64,000 nt of DNA, taken from Fimbriimonas sp. Lineage in GTDB: Bacteria; Armatimonadota; Fimbriimonadia; Fimbriimonadales; Fimbriimonadaceae. Shown piece by piece: positions 41,598-50,200 of this stretch. The translations under genes were made by a program, and so were the position numbers. The stretch is from contig JARXAE010000003.1 in assembly GCA_029866005.1 (NCBI GenBank), positions 62,001 through 126,000 on the forward strand, read 5' to 3'. Each line of letters opens with the position of its first letter. Position 1 is the stretch's first letter. The notes below the pieces were generated by a model, which saw only the letters and a list, made by a program, of their open reading frames with translations, was not told the origin of the DNA and searched no databases.

Positions 41598-43172
41598 TTA
41601 GCGAACAACCAACATGGTGGCTCTTGCGGTTGCCGGCTTCGCCATTGTGTCGCCGGAGAAACGGGCCTCCAAAGGAAGTCGCGCTCTGGAGAGGTTTCGC
41701 AAACGGAGTGTTGTCCGGGCAAGTCCTACAGAGTTAGTCCTCGCCTTTGCAACGACCTTTCCTTGAAGCATGAACGAAACTTCACGATTTGCGAGCGGTT
41801 CGTTGGTTTCTACAGTTCGCAAGGTTGCCTGTAGAATCACATTTCGGTTGTTATGACCAGTTACCGGACTGACCGAAGCGGCAACAGAGCTCTTCCCTAC
41901 AACAATGCTTCGCAACAAATAGGTGCTGCCACCAAGTGAAGCCATCAACGTCAGACGGTCTGTTGATTTCGATGGGACTGTGTAGTTCATCCGAGCAGTT
42001 CCAGTGGCGTCTGTCTTAACGCTCCCAAGTGATAGATTATTGACCCGGAATTCCATGGGCTTGTTAACTACGGGCGTGTTGCCGCGCTTGGCTGTCGCAG
42101 TCAATGTCACCGTCTGACCAGCCGATCGCGTGTAGTTGCTCATTGAGATGATGTCGATGGAATTAAGTCGCCAAAGCACAGGAATTTGATTTAGCCCATC
42201 TGTTTTGTCGAAGCCAACGATGAGTCCGCTTTCATTTGCCGCCGTAGCAATGGCCTCACGACCGCTATCGAGAGGTAGTCGAACGGCACCGTTGCTGTCC
42301 CAATAGGTTGGAATCTTGTAGCCATCTAAGTCTTCGTAAGCACCAAAGTACACACCTTTCGCATTGACACCATAGGCAATGCTATTGCCAACTCCGAATG
42401 GTCGTTGCAACTCCCGGTATTCACCGTCTTGCCAAGCGATGGCAACGTTGATGAAGTAATTCGATCCATCTGGAAGAGTCTGCCGCTGAATTTGATAGCC
42501 AGAAGTTCGACCTGAGCCTGACTTGTTGATCCCTACTACACCGATATAGTCGACTCCAAAATTGGTTGGAAGGGACATTGGAACATCATTAGTCCACTGC
42601 GTAGGAATCTGGTCTCCGGTGTCGTTCAGGCCTACCGACAATCCGGAAATTCGACCTTGCTCATCAATTGATATCGCGTTTCCTCCCTTTCCATAGACTC
42701 CGTCTAGAACCTTGAGTTGACCGTTTCGCCAAACCGCTGGGGCCGCGAATTGATTCGTATTTACCCACCCTACGATGTCGCCTTGTTCGTTGATGTCAGT
42801 TGCTGCTCCGCCAAGGCCTAAAGTTGGTAGGTACGATACTACGCCGTTTACCCACATAATCGGATTTGACACGCCTTCTATCGAAAACTGACCTGATCCG
42901 ACGATCGCCCCCGAGTCATTTATCGCACTTGCAAAACTGTATGTTGGGCCAGCAAGGGGCAATACTGCAGAATCGGTCCACTGAACCGCTTTGATTCCAG
43001 AGGTGTAGTTAAATGTGTAACCTACGATCTTCCCCTGATTATTGATATCAATTGGATACGTAAAGTTGCCAGGGATGGAAGGTAGGGGCTCCGGATTCTG
43101 CGCCATTGCAGATGTTGGCCCAAGGGCAATGACGAACGCCACGGCTCCTACTAATGTCAGTTTAATGCTCAT
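41598..43172 (-). CDS. secreted HAF-repeat protein with C-terminal Ig-like domains
   Basis: 524 residues with a signal peptide (LTLVGAVAFVIALGPTSAMAQ). Up to about residue 335 it is made of repeated units such as INNQGKIVGYTF, INDSGAIVGSGQF, INEQGDIVGW and IDEQGRISGLSV. These are the 'HAF' beta-propeller repeats of extracellular proteins. From about 340 two Ig-like units follow, with YTRSAGQTVTLTATAKRG and TGTARMNYTVPS, as in cell-surface proteins. It has a good ribosome-binding site (GTAGGAGAG). No sorting signal is seen, so it is probably released. It lies in the segment between the esterase and its broken copy. Confidence 0.8.
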   Translation of the reverse strand: MSIKLTLVGAVAFVIALGPTSAMAQNPEPLPSIPGNFTYPIDINNQGKIVGYTFNYTSGIKAVQWTDSAVLPLAGPTYSFASAINDSGAIVGSGQFSIEGVSNPIMWVNGVVSYLPTLGLGGAATDINEQGDIVGWVNTNQFAAPAVWRNGQLKVLDGVYGKGGNAISIDEQGRISGLSVGLNDTGDQIPTQWTNDVPMSLPTNFGVDYIGVVGINKSGSGRTSGYQIQRQTLPDGSNYFINVAIAWQDGEYRELQRPFGVGNSIAYGVNAKGVYFGAYEDLDGYKIPTYWDSNGAVRLPLDSGREAIATAANESGLIVGFDKTDGLNQIPVLWRLNSIDIISMSNYTRSAGQTVTLTATAKRGNTPVVNKPMEFRVNNLSLGSVKTDATGTARMNYTVPSKSTDRLTLMASLGGSTYLLRSIVVGKSSVAASVSPVTGHNNRNVILQATLRTVETNEPLANREVSFMLQGKVVAKARTNSVGLARTTLRLRNLSRARLPLEARFSGDTMAKPATARATMLVVR

Positions 43173-43344
43173 TTGCTCTCCTACCGGGTCACGCTATTGT
43201 GCTCCGTCTCGGAGATTCTACGTCCGAGTTATTGAGATAATCCAAAATTCCTTTAGCTAACCTGGGACGAAAAGTTGTTTCTGGTCCAAAATAACAGAGA
43301 CAACTTGGTTATGGAAAAGAATAATCAGTGTTCGAACGAAGACG

Positions 43345-44094
43345 ATGCCAAAACTGACTTGGGTTGGATGTGATGACATTGATGCAGCGGCCAAAATCGT
43401 TGGGCCGAGGATCAAAAGTCTGCGCCAGGTGCGCGGGCTAACTCTTCGGGGCCTTGCGGACAGAGTTGGCGTGAGCAAAAACACACTCTTGCGACTGGAG
43501 CAGGGATTTCCAATTGCCGAGCCTACGCTGATAAAACTTTGCAACGCTTTGCAGACTATTCCTCCAAATCTAATGGTATCTGATGAAGATTGGAGCTTGC
43601 CCTATCGAGTCCACCGCGGAACAGCGGGTTCATGGAGAATCGCATTCCGGAAAGAATCTGCACCGACGAAGATAAAGGATTTTGAGCCAATAGAGCCAGA
43701 ACGGGAGCGCCTTCGGCTGGGATGTTTAGGCTTTGTCAGCGGCTTTCTCCATAACCTAGATTGCGGCATCCAAAATGGAAAGTTGCAGGCAGCGGTCGTT
43801 GAGTTGTATGGGGATCAAGAGCGAGCCGGATTCCGTCACTCTGGAGAAGAGATGATCTTCTGTCTGCAAGGACGGCTCAAGTTTACGATTTCAACCCACC
43901 AACTGATCCTTGAACCAGGTGACGCGGTTACTTTCTGGAGCCGGTATCGCCACCGTTATGAATCTGATCTAGACTGTGACACAGAGATCGAGCCTACTCG
44001 AATGCTAATGGTTTGGATTGAAGATGAAGAAGAGGCGATTTCGACTAAAAGAGACGAAGAGTGCGAAATTGGATACGCGCAAGAGTCACTTTGA
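43345..44094 (+). CDS. XRE-family regulator with C-terminal cupin domain
   Basis: 249 residues. The N-terminal HTH (IKSLRQVRGLTLRGLADRVG followed by SKNTLLRLEQG) is at about 25-60. The cupin is in the C-terminal half: GEEMIFCLQGRLKFTISTHQ and LEPGDAVTFWSRYRHRYES. This HTH-cupin layout belongs to repressors that sense small ligands such as polyamines or amino-acid derivatives (PuuR/SutR-like, family knowledge). The spacer between the domains (about 80-165) is longer than usual. Target unknown. A 14-bp palindrome TTTGCAATTGCAAA follows the gene at 44099-44112. Confidence 0.87.
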   Translation: MPKLTWVGCDDIDAAAKIVGPRIKSLRQVRGLTLRGLADRVGVSKNTLLRLEQGFPIAEPTLIKLCNALQTIPPNLMVSDEDWSLPYRVHRGTAGSWRIAFRKESAPTKIKDFEPIEPERERLRLGCLGFVSGFLHNLDCGIQNGKLQAAVVELYGDQERAGFRHSGEEMIFCLQGRLKFTISTHQLILEPGDAVTFWSRYRHRYESDLDCDTEIEPTRMLMVWIEDEEEAISTKRDEECEIGYAQESL

Positions 44095-44098
44095 TCGT

Positions 44099-44112
44099 TT
44101 TGCAATTGCAAA
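44099..44112. repeat. 14-bp perfect palindrome
   Basis: TTTGCAATTGCAAA lies five bases after the XRE-cupin stop. A dimeric regulator could bind such a site, but it lies behind the gene rather than before it. The rest of the 245-bp gap is AT-rich with no gene. Confidence 0.5.
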
Positions 44113-44299
44113 CCTTTTGACTTGCAACCTGGACTCTTGAAGAAACTGACTCACAAAGAGAAGTCTCCTGTGGATTCAATCCAAACCGCGCGTTCGAATA
44201 ACTAAAAGGCTACTTAGAAAACTGCACTTTTAGAAAATTTGAGTCTAAGCTCGATTTCTATAAAAGGGCATATGGGGCGGCTCCTTATAACGTGTTTTA

Positions 44300-44331
44300 C
44301 TGCCAGCCCTTCGCTTTCGAAGGGCTGGCAG
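44300..44331 (-). terminator. 14-bp perfect hairpin ending the DUF4397 gene
   Basis: CTGCCAGCCCTTCG (44300-44313) pairs with CGAAGGGCTGGCAG (44318-44331) around CTTT, nine bases past the stop on the minus strand. Only a weak T-containing stretch follows. Confidence 0.8.
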
Positions 44332-44339
44332 TGAACAGC

Positions 44340-45023
44340 TCAGTAGCTCGTTGTATAGAGCCGTGCTGTCAGCGGCGAACCACCAGATGCCTTATCGAGG
44401 GCGGCGGCAATTGTGACCGAGTTAGAAGGAAGTGCGATGGAGCCGGTGTCAATCGCAATCGTCCCTGGAGTACCAGCAGGCGTGATGCGCACGCGATAGT
44501 TGCCAGCTGCGACGGTAAGTGCCGCGCTCACACCTTTGAATGGAACGTTCGCCACAGTTGGAGTTGCCGGTAGGGTGGCGGTTGGAGCCGTTACGTAGAT
44601 GTCTACGTTCCCCGTACTTGGAGAGGCGTGGACGAGTCTGACTCTGGCTTGGCCAATGCCGGGTCCTAGATCGGGCTCAGTGACCACGAGTGGTTCGATT
44701 TGTGCCAGGTTGTTGACGGCCAGAATGGTCGTGTAGTTACCGATTGCCAAGATCGGACTCGCGTTGATCACATCAGTGGTGCTTCCAGTCGCACGCACCC
44801 GCACCTGCGTGGTACCAGCGGGCAAGGTCCTGAGGCCCTCACTGAAATACGGAACGTTGGAAAACGCCACTGCACTGCCAACCACAACGTCAACGTTGGG
44901 TGCGTTAGGCGATGCGTGGACGACGCGGAGCTTGGTTTCAGTGACGCTATGGCCACTTCCTCCGCATCCGAAAAGAGATAGAGCCGTGACTCCGAGGGTT
45001 AGGAAAAGGGGAGAGTTTTTCAT
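44340..45023 (-). CDS. DUF4397 lipoprotein
   Basis: 227 residues from the ATG at 45023, chosen because it begins MKNSPLFLTLGVTALSLFGC, a lipoprotein signal peptide with L-F-G-C lipobox. The mature part has two copies of the DUF4397 start, LRVVHASPNAPNVDVVV and RVRLVHASPSTGNVDIYV. Each is followed by beta strands with LPAGTTQVRVRATG and VAAGNYRVRITPAG. The domain is a beta sandwich of unknown role common on bacterial surfaces. Probably anchored in the outer or cytoplasmic membrane. Confidence 0.88.
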   Translation of the reverse strand: MKNSPLFLTLGVTALSLFGCGGSGHSVTETKLRVVHASPNAPNVDVVVGSAVAFSNVPYFSEGLRTLPAGTTQVRVRATGSTTDVINASPILAIGNYTTILAVNNLAQIEPLVVTEPDLGPGIGQARVRLVHASPSTGNVDIYVTAPTATLPATPTVANVPFKGVSAALTVAAGNYRVRITPAGTPGTIAIDTGSIALPSNSVTIAAALDKASGGSPLTARLYTTSY

Positions 45024-45181
45024 TGGTTTCTCGTTTTGGCGTGTCCGCCATCGGTAACTTACCAACGGAACTCCACACAAGTTGCCAAGCTGAAAATCTT
45101 AGAAATCTTATGTTGGGACAAGCGCCCAAACTTGGTGCAATTTGCTACTACAAAAGCGGATGTTCGGCTCCAATATGATTC

Positions 45182-45280
45182 GGGTACGGATACGAAGAGT
45201 TCCCCGAAGCTCATACGTGGGAGTACTGGGACAAGCACGTTCAGGCAGCGATTGCGTTTAGCTTGAGGAACTTGGGTTAG
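45182..45280 (+). pseudogene. 3' fragment of a second esterase-D-family gene
   Basis: The frame ending at TAG 45278-45280 reads YGYEEFPEAHTWEYWDKHVQ, then AAIAFSLRNLG. The intact esterase at 40700-41452 ends EYEEFPGAHTWEYWDKHIQ, then EAIAFNLRKLG. About 30 residues match nearly throughout, and homology stops abruptly on the 5' side. No start and no catalytic Ser remain. It marks a former gene copy next to the DUF4434 gene. Confidence 0.88.
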
Positions 45281-45296
45281 GCAGTTGCGAAACCGG

Positions 45297-45302
45297 TAAC
45301 CT
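45297..45302 (+). promoter_or_regulatory. -10-like box of the DUF4434 gene
   Basis: TAACCT lies nine bases before the ATG at 45312. It lies just behind the esterase fragment, so the promoter sits in retained flanking DNA. Confidence 0.4.
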
Positions 45303-45311
45303 TGAGGCAAT

Positions 45312-46271
45312 ATGCCGACCTTGCCGCGCATCACTGGAACGTTCCTTGACGAGATTACGCACGATATTCCGAGCCAGAACTGGACGGAGAGGCACTGGCG
45401 GCGCGAGTTTGAGCTTTACAGCAAAATCGGGCTAGACACTTTGATCATCATTCGCGCGGGATACAAGAATAAGTGCATCTATCCGTCGCAGGTCATCCCT
45501 TCCCTGTTGCCGGTTTACGACGATATCGGCGAAACGTTCTTCTCGTTAGCGGACGAGTTTGGGCTAAAGCTCTACTTTGGCACCTACGACAGCGGCTTCT
45601 ACTGGTGGCGACGGACGTGGTGGAAGGAAGTTGACATTAATAAGGCGTTTATTGATGAGGCGTATGCCCGATATGGCCACCACTCATCGTTTGCGGGCTG
45701 GTACCTCACCCACGAGACGGGCAAGAACGACGCACACATCATCGAGATTCACAATCATATTGGGCAGCACTGTAAGAGCAAAGCGGATCTTCCCGTGCTC
45801 ATCTCACCTTATCCGCAGGGAGCGAAGCAGTCAGGCGAAAACGCGCTTGCGCTCGAAGAGAGCTTCGATCACTGGGATCGGGTTTTTGCCGAAACAAACA
45901 AGTCGTTTGACTTGTGCGCGTTCCAGGACGGGCAGGTGCATTACGAAGAGTTGCCTAAGTTCATTGAGGGCATCGCGGCGCTTGGTAAGAAGTACGGAAT
46001 CACGATCTGGTCGAATCTGGAAACTTTCGATCGTGACATGCCGATCAAGTTCCCTCCCGCCGACTGGCGTTACCTGCGCTTCAAACTTGAAACCGCCGCC
46101 CAGATCGCGGAAAAGATCATCACCTTCGAGTTCCCCCACTTTGTCTCGCCGTTCAGTTGCTATCCTTCGGCGCACAATCTGTTTGAGAGGTATGTCACTT
46201 ACGAGGGCGCTCAGTGGGAGGCGGGCTTTGCCGCTGAGACCCTCACCTGGGTTAAGTCCCAGCGGGATTAG
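45312..46271 (+). CDS. DUF4434 family, glycoside-hydrolase-like TIM barrel
   Basis: 319 residues, no signal peptide. It begins ITGTFLDEITHDIPSQNW, the DUF4434 opening. It continues with GLDTLIIIRAGY, LADEFGLKLYFGTYDSGFYW, FAGWYLTHETG (Glu as possible catalytic residue) and WSNLETFDRDMPIKFPP. The strand-helix order suits a TIM barrel related to glycosidases. The cytoplasmic location is odd for an extracellular polysaccharidase. No reaction is known for the family. Confidence 0.8.
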   Translation: MPTLPRITGTFLDEITHDIPSQNWTERHWRREFELYSKIGLDTLIIIRAGYKNKCIYPSQVIPSLLPVYDDIGETFFSLADEFGLKLYFGTYDSGFYWWRRTWWKEVDINKAFIDEAYARYGHHSSFAGWYLTHETGKNDAHIIEIHNHIGQHCKSKADLPVLISPYPQGAKQSGENALALEESFDHWDRVFAETNKSFDLCAFQDGQVHYEELPKFIEGIAALGKKYGITIWSNLETFDRDMPIKFPPADWRYLRFKLETAAQIAEKIITFEFPHFVSPFSCYPSAHNLFERYVTYEGAQWEAGFAAETLTWVKSQRD

Positions 46272-46292
46272 CGCCATAATAGAAAGGTTTGC

Positions 46293-46368
46293 GGCTCCGT
46301 AGCTCAGGGGATAGAGCGCCTCCGTCCTAAGGAGGGCGTCGGGGGTTCGAGTCCCTCCGGGGCCGCCA
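46293..46368 (+). tRNA. tRNA-Arg (anticodon CCT)
   Basis: 76 bases, complete cloverleaf. Acceptor stem GGCTCCG/CGGGGCC (one T-G pair), D-arm GCTC...GAGC, anticodon stem CCTCC/GGAGG with loop GTCCTAA giving anticodon CCT (reads AGG). T-arm GGGGG/CCCTC with loop TTCGAGT, discriminator G, CCA encoded. CATAAT stands 12 bases upstream. The 3' part, 46329-46366, is duplicated at 51023-51060, so this tRNA is the attachment site of an integrated element. Confidence 0.96.
46329..46366 (+). repeat. attachment site, tRNA side (38-bp direct repeat)
   Basis: The anticodon-stem 3' side through the acceptor stem of tRNA-Arg is repeated without mismatch at 51023-51060. It contains the T-arm, a common crossover site of tyrosine recombinases. 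The element lies downstream of the tRNA, which stays intact. Confidence 0.9.
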
Positions 46369-46441
46369 AGATTTGAACTAGGTTGGATCTGCCCAGCTTC
46401 GTGGCCCGGCGGCCAGGAACTTTTTAGTGGGACAGACGTTT

Positions 46442-46447
46442 TAAACT
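46442..46447 (+). promoter_or_regulatory. -10-like box of the island's first gene
   Basis: TAAACT ends six bases before the ATG at 46454, the same layout as host genes such as ribBA. No Shine-Dalgarno site is needed if the mRNA is leaderless. Confidence 0.45.
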
Positions 46448-46453
46448 GTAAGG

Positions 46454-46951
46454 ATGCGAGATTTGACGCTCATCAAGCGATGTTTGATTCTTCTAGCACT
46501 GGTTTGGGCTCAGATTCCTGCCAGTGTGCTCGCAGTGGCCCACCAATCGACGCCTGCTTGCAACATGACTTGTTGCGCGGTTAAGGTGATCCAGCCAAAA
46601 GTTCAAGAGGAGCCGGCATGCAAAAAGTGCCCTTCCGAGAACGTGGCAAACGCGTCGTACTCGAGCGATCGACCTGAAACTGCTATTTCTGCTCATTCCG
46701 GTAAGGACTCCTGTCGGTGTAAGATCGCGCCTCGTTCTTCACCCGGGGAGCATTCAAATACGCCTTGTCTCACAAGTTCTGGCGTTACCGATCAGACCTT
46801 CGATGCTAGTCTGGCTCACACAAGATTGCGGTTTGACGTAGCTGCTTTGATGGTTGCCAGCCCGGGGATCGTTGGAACTGATTCTGGTCCGCCGACTCAC
46901 CGGCCAAGTTGTGTCTGGCTCGGCCGTGCTCCTCCTGTTCACGTTGCTTAA
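46454..46951 (+). CDS. exported cysteine-rich protein of unknown function (island)
   Basis: 165 residues. The N-terminal hydrophobic segment (CLILLALVWAQIPASVLAVA) is a signal peptide. The rest is polar with cysteine pairs CNMTCC, CKKC and CRC, then an ending with PPTHRPSCVWLGRAPPVHV. Short exported proteins of this build often precede periplasmic copper-resistance genes (general pattern, not a named family). It is 71 bases ahead of the four-gene operon. Metal binding is inferred from the cysteines. The frame could be a weakly conserved leader, so confidence is moderate. Confidence 0.6.
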   Translation: MRDLTLIKRCLILLALVWAQIPASVLAVAHQSTPACNMTCCAVKVIQPKVQEEPACKKCPSENVANASYSSDRPETAISAHSGKDSCRCKIAPRSSPGEHSNTPCLTSSGVTDQTFDASLAHTRLRFDVAALMVASPGIVGTDSGPPTHRPSCVWLGRAPPVHVA

Positions 46952-47022
46952 CTTCGCTGTGCTCACTCTTCGGGCCAGTCACTTTGCGCTCCGGCGCACT
47001 TTGCAACAAATAGGAATTACAC

Positions 47023-48243
47023 ATGTTATCAACTATCGCGATCACAGCGGTTCTGCTCGGACAGGCGTCATCTCTCGCGCGCCTTTCCGTAGGTGGACCG
47101 ACCGTATTCACCACAAAATCCTTCGGGTTCAGCCTGGAGAGTCTGATTACTCAGAAGACCAAGGTTACGTTTGGCAAATATCAAGCCGAGCTTCGAATTC
47201 CTGAAGGAGGGTTGTTCGCCGGTGAGGAACTCGATGTCGAGTTTCGAGTCACGGATACAACTCAAAGAGATGCTGTTGAGGAGGGATTCAAAGGCGTTGG
47301 TGCGATCGAAGCAACCGCAGTGATGACCATGCCCAGCATGATGGGCATGCCCGAGGTCAGACCAAAGGTGCACCGCGAAGGAGTGCCAGGCGACTATGGA
47401 ATGGAGTTGTACTTTCCGCATGGCGGCGATTACAAGATCGACCTCGCGCTGAACATTCCGGGCGAGGGCACTAAGAACATCGCGTTTGTCGTGGATGTGA
47501 AGGATGAAAAGCCGGCGACCGCAAGTAAAGTTCAGCCTTACAAGCTCAAAGTGGTTGAGTGGCCCAAGAAGGCACAATCCGGAGTTACGACGACTCTTAA
47601 ACTCCAAGTCGTCGACACAAAAACTGGAGCGATTCAGAAGTCGTTTGACGAGGCGCATACGAAGTACTTCCACTTGCTGATTGCGAGTAAGGATCTCAAT
47701 TGGTTCGTTCATGAGCATCCGGTCATGGATGCCAACGGTACTTGGTCTGTGCCGATCAAGTTTCCCGCGGGGACTGACTATTGGGTGTACGGCGATGTCG
47801 CCCCTACCGGCAAGGGTTCAAGGGTTCTGATCAGCTCGGTCAAAGTTCTAGGAGCCAAACCGTCCTGGAACACCAAGTTGATTCTGTCGAAAGCAGGCAC
47901 TGATGGAGGCCTCAAAGGACTCATCTCAACCCTAGAGCCGATCGAGATTGGCCGGAGGGCGACGATCCAGGTCAAGCTTTTCGACACCAAAACGGGTATG
48001 CCAGCGGGAGATACGGTTAAGTGGCTTGGCGCAGCCGGACACATGATGATCTTCCACAAGGATGGTCAAACCGTTGTCCACAGCCACCCCGCTGAGGACG
48101 CTGAAAATGAGGCGCTCGTCAAAAAGGGCATCGTTCGCTTTAGCGGTCGGTTCCCGAAGGCAGGCAAGTACAAGGTGTACGCCCAGTTTGATTGGAATGG
48201 GAAAGTCCGAACGCTTCCGTTTGCTATCGAGGTCAAGAAATGA
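47023..48243 (+). CDS. secreted three-domain protein with YtkA/FixH-like and HEHP-type segments (island operon gene 1)
   Basis: 406 residues. A signal peptide (ML STIAITAVLLGQASS) is followed by three beta-sandwich-like parts. The first (about 45-165) has MTMPSMMGMPEV and PGDYGMELYFPHGGDYKIDL, the wording of YtkA/FixH-like periplasmic domains. The second (about 175-285) has YFHLLIASKDLNWFVHEHPV and GTDYWVYGDVAP. The third (about 290-406) has AAGHMMIFHKDGQTVVHSHP and FPKAGKYKVYAQFDWNG. The two His-x-His-Pro loops and Met-rich strand suit copper binding outside the cytoplasm. The stop overlaps the next ATG (ATGA). Confidence 0.75.
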   Translation: MLSTIAITAVLLGQASSLARLSVGGPTVFTTKSFGFSLESLITQKTKVTFGKYQAELRIPEGGLFAGEELDVEFRVTDTTQRDAVEEGFKGVGAIEATAVMTMPSMMGMPEVRPKVHREGVPGDYGMELYFPHGGDYKIDLALNIPGEGTKNIAFVVDVKDEKPATASKVQPYKLKVVEWPKKAQSGVTTTLKLQVVDTKTGAIQKSFDEAHTKYFHLLIASKDLNWFVHEHPVMDANGTWSVPIKFPAGTDYWVYGDVAPTGKGSRVLISSVKVLGAKPSWNTKLILSKAGTDGGLKGLISTLEPIEIGRRATIQVKLFDTKTGMPAGDTVKWLGAAGHMMIFHKDGQTVVHSHPAEDAENEALVKKGIVRFSGRFPKAGKYKVYAQFDWNGKVRTLPFAIEVKK

Positions 48244-48704
48244 AACGAATCCTTATCGCCTTGCTCCTGCTTGTCTCCGCTTTTGCATTCTCGCATGAGG
48301 GGGATTGCCCATACTGCAAGATGCCACTGGTCCAAAACTCGAAGGATCAGGACAACGAGGTTGTGGTCAAGTTTGGCAACAAACGGATCGAGTACCGATG
48401 CATCTACTGCGTGATTAAGGATCAAAAGCGCTACAAGAGCGACCTGATCGTCTATGCGCCAAGCGAGAAAGTTGGTGAGCCGGTTGTGCTGAAACGCACA
48501 GCCGGAAAGTGGTCGGCTCCCGAAGGGGCGATCTTCCTGAACACTTTCAAGAAGCACTCTGAGTGCGCCGAACTCTCAAGGGCGTTCAGCTCAAGGTCGG
48601 CGTTTGACAAGTATGTTGCCGACAAGAAAGTGGTCGATGCCAAGCCGCTCACGTTGACCGAGTTTATTGATGTGGTGATGAAGCCGGTTGGAACTGATAA
48701 ATGA
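48240..48704 (+). CDS. NosL-like exported protein (island operon gene 2)
   Basis: 154 residues with a signal peptide (ILIALLLLVSAFAFS). DCPYCKM is a C-x2-C-x-M motif as in NosL copper chaperones, and YRCIYCVIKDQKRYK supplies a second Cys pair. The end FKKHSECAELSRAFSSRSAF, then a helix, is shared with the next gene's C-terminus. NosL proteins deliver Cu(I) to nitrous oxide reductase, but no nos gene is here, so the client must differ. The start at 48240 is chosen because it overlaps the previous stop by four bases and opens the signal peptide. Confidence 0.75.
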   Translation: MKRILIALLLLVSAFAFSHEGDCPYCKMPLVQNSKDQDNEVVVKFGNKRIEYRCIYCVIKDQKRYKSDLIVYAPSEKVGEPVVLKRTAGKWSAPEGAIFLNTFKKHSECAELSRAFSSRSAFDKYVADKKVVDAKPLTLTEFIDVVMKPVGTDK

Positions 48705-50200
48705 GCGTCCTTGCTTTGATTCTGGGTGCAAGCATGCTCAGAGAGGATTCGACCCGGCTCCAGTCGGCGATGCCAAAGGTGCCCGAAAATCTCCCCCGGT
48801 GGCTCAATAGCCGGGGAGCAGACCACTTGTTTTACAAGGCTGCTCCTTACAACTGGGCGATCAATCGGATCCCCGCATTTGCCCAAGACATGTATGCCAC
48901 CGGCGTGGGTCATGCCATGGCATACGAGGCTCTGGTCACCGGGAAAAAGGGAGAACTCGAAAGCAAGACTTTTGCGACGATTGACTATGTGCTGAAGAAT
49001 CCTCCCTCCAAACCGATCGATGAAGCGGCAGTCTCACCGCGATTTGTTCAGAAGTATGGCTACCTAGAGAAAGTGTTTGACTGGGCTCATACCCTCCACT
49101 TCCAGACAATTGATGTTTTCACCCACCCCGGCTGGAGCGATGCCCAGAAGGAAGCCGAGATCGAGCGGCTGTGGACGTTTTACTCAGCCGAACCCTACGC
49201 CATTTCTGGTCTTCCGATGAACATGGAGTACCTCGACAGCTTCCCGTATAGCGGAGCGTTTCGCCAGAACTACCCGAAGGTCAATGGTCTCTTCTGGGGA
49301 TATCACTGGCTGCAGACCGTGAACTACGACATGCTTTTTCGAGTTCCGACTGCCGACCAACGGCCCCAGTACAGCCTTATCGGACAACGGTATCACGAGA
49401 ACGAACTCTACAAAACGGATCGTGACTTCATGCCAATGACCGCGGAAATGAGTCCGCGATTTGCGCGACGCTTTCCGCAGATTGCAAATGCCTTTGACAA
49501 CCTGCACATGCTTCACGACAATGTGAACGACATTCTCGCGCAAAGCAACCTTTCTGAAGCTGACAAGGCGACGCAAGTCAAAGTTGCGATCTATCGAGTT
49601 TTGGCTTCCACCCATAAGGGTGAGGAACCCGGCGAGGGAGAGGAAAAAACCCTTCACGACCATCGATTCCCTGACGGCATGCCGGGAATGGGAATGATGA
49701 TTGGCAGCGATGAGAACACCATGTACATGTCCGGAATGGGATGGATGGACATGAGCGAGTGTGCGCACTGTTCGATTTCACTTCCCGAAGAGGGTCCATG
49801 GGGTGCGACTGTTTCGGCCGAAGGGTGGACGATGACAGTGCGCTGCATAATGTGCGCGAGGGATATGGCAGCCGAGACTCCGGGCCGTGCAATCATTCGC
49901 GCGGCAACCGAAGATGAGAATCGACTCTTGGTGATGATCTCGGATGAGGAAGGAAACTGGAGCTCGAATATCAAGGGAATCGTGTTCTTAGAGGTCTTTG
50001 GCGAGCACCCGAACTGCTCGGTGTGGTCGAGGGCATTTACGTCTCGATCTGCATTCGAAAAGTTTGTTGGCACAGTTCCGGAGCTGAAGGGAGCGAAAGC
50101 CCTTAGCCTAGAAGAATGGTCAAAGCTTAACCATGCAACTCCGGACACCTATACAAAGATTGATCGGCCAAATCCTTACCGTAAGGGCGGTGCAAAGTGA
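48701..50200 (+). CDS. large Met/His/Cys-rich protein with NosL-like C-terminus (island operon gene 3)
   Basis: 499 residues. The N-terminal 330 residues belong to no family I recognise: LPRWLNSRGADHLFYKAAPY, VFDWAHTLHFQTIDVFTHPG, and several His in helices. A Met/His segment follows (HDHRFPDGMPGMGMMIG, then MYMSGMGWMDMSECAHC). The C-terminal 150 residues repeat the plan of gene 2: ECAHC, RCIMCARDMAAETPGRA, then GEHPNCSVWSRAFTSRSAF. The cleavable signal is weak (SVLALILGASML), so it may be anchored or exported. The Met clusters and Cys pairs strongly suggest Cu(I) binding. Coupled to both neighbours by ATGA. Confidence 0.72.
   Translation: MSVLALILGASMLREDSTRLQSAMPKVPENLPRWLNSRGADHLFYKAAPYNWAINRIPAFAQDMYATGVGHAMAYEALVTGKKGELESKTFATIDYVLKNPPSKPIDEAAVSPRFVQKYGYLEKVFDWAHTLHFQTIDVFTHPGWSDAQKEAEIERLWTFYSAEPYAISGLPMNMEYLDSFPYSGAFRQNYPKVNGLFWGYHWLQTVNYDMLFRVPTADQRPQYSLIGQRYHENELYKTDRDFMPMTAEMSPRFARRFPQIANAFDNLHMLHDNVNDILAQSNLSEADKATQVKVAIYRVLASTHKGEEPGEGEEKTLHDHRFPDGMPGMGMMIGSDENTMYMSGMGWMDMSECAHCSISLPEEGPWGATVSAEGWTMTVRCIMCARDMAAETPGRAIIRAATEDENRLLVMISDEEGNWSSNIKGIVFLEVFGEHPNCSVWSRAFTSRSAFEKFVGTVPELKGAKALSLEEWSKLNHATPDTYTKIDRPNPYRKGGAK

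Noticed and set aside
45036-45266. 76-residue open frame over the esterase remnant
   Set aside because: It reads the esterase fragment in a wrong frame; the homologous frame ends at 45280.
46854-47204. Open frame bridging the Cys-rich protein and the operon
   Set aside because: Overlaps two better-supported genes in another frame, with no signal peptide or motif.
48240-48704. Evidence for a nitrous oxide reductase cluster
   Set aside because: A NosL-like protein is present but no nosZ, nosD, nosF or nosY gene; the partner genes point elsewhere.
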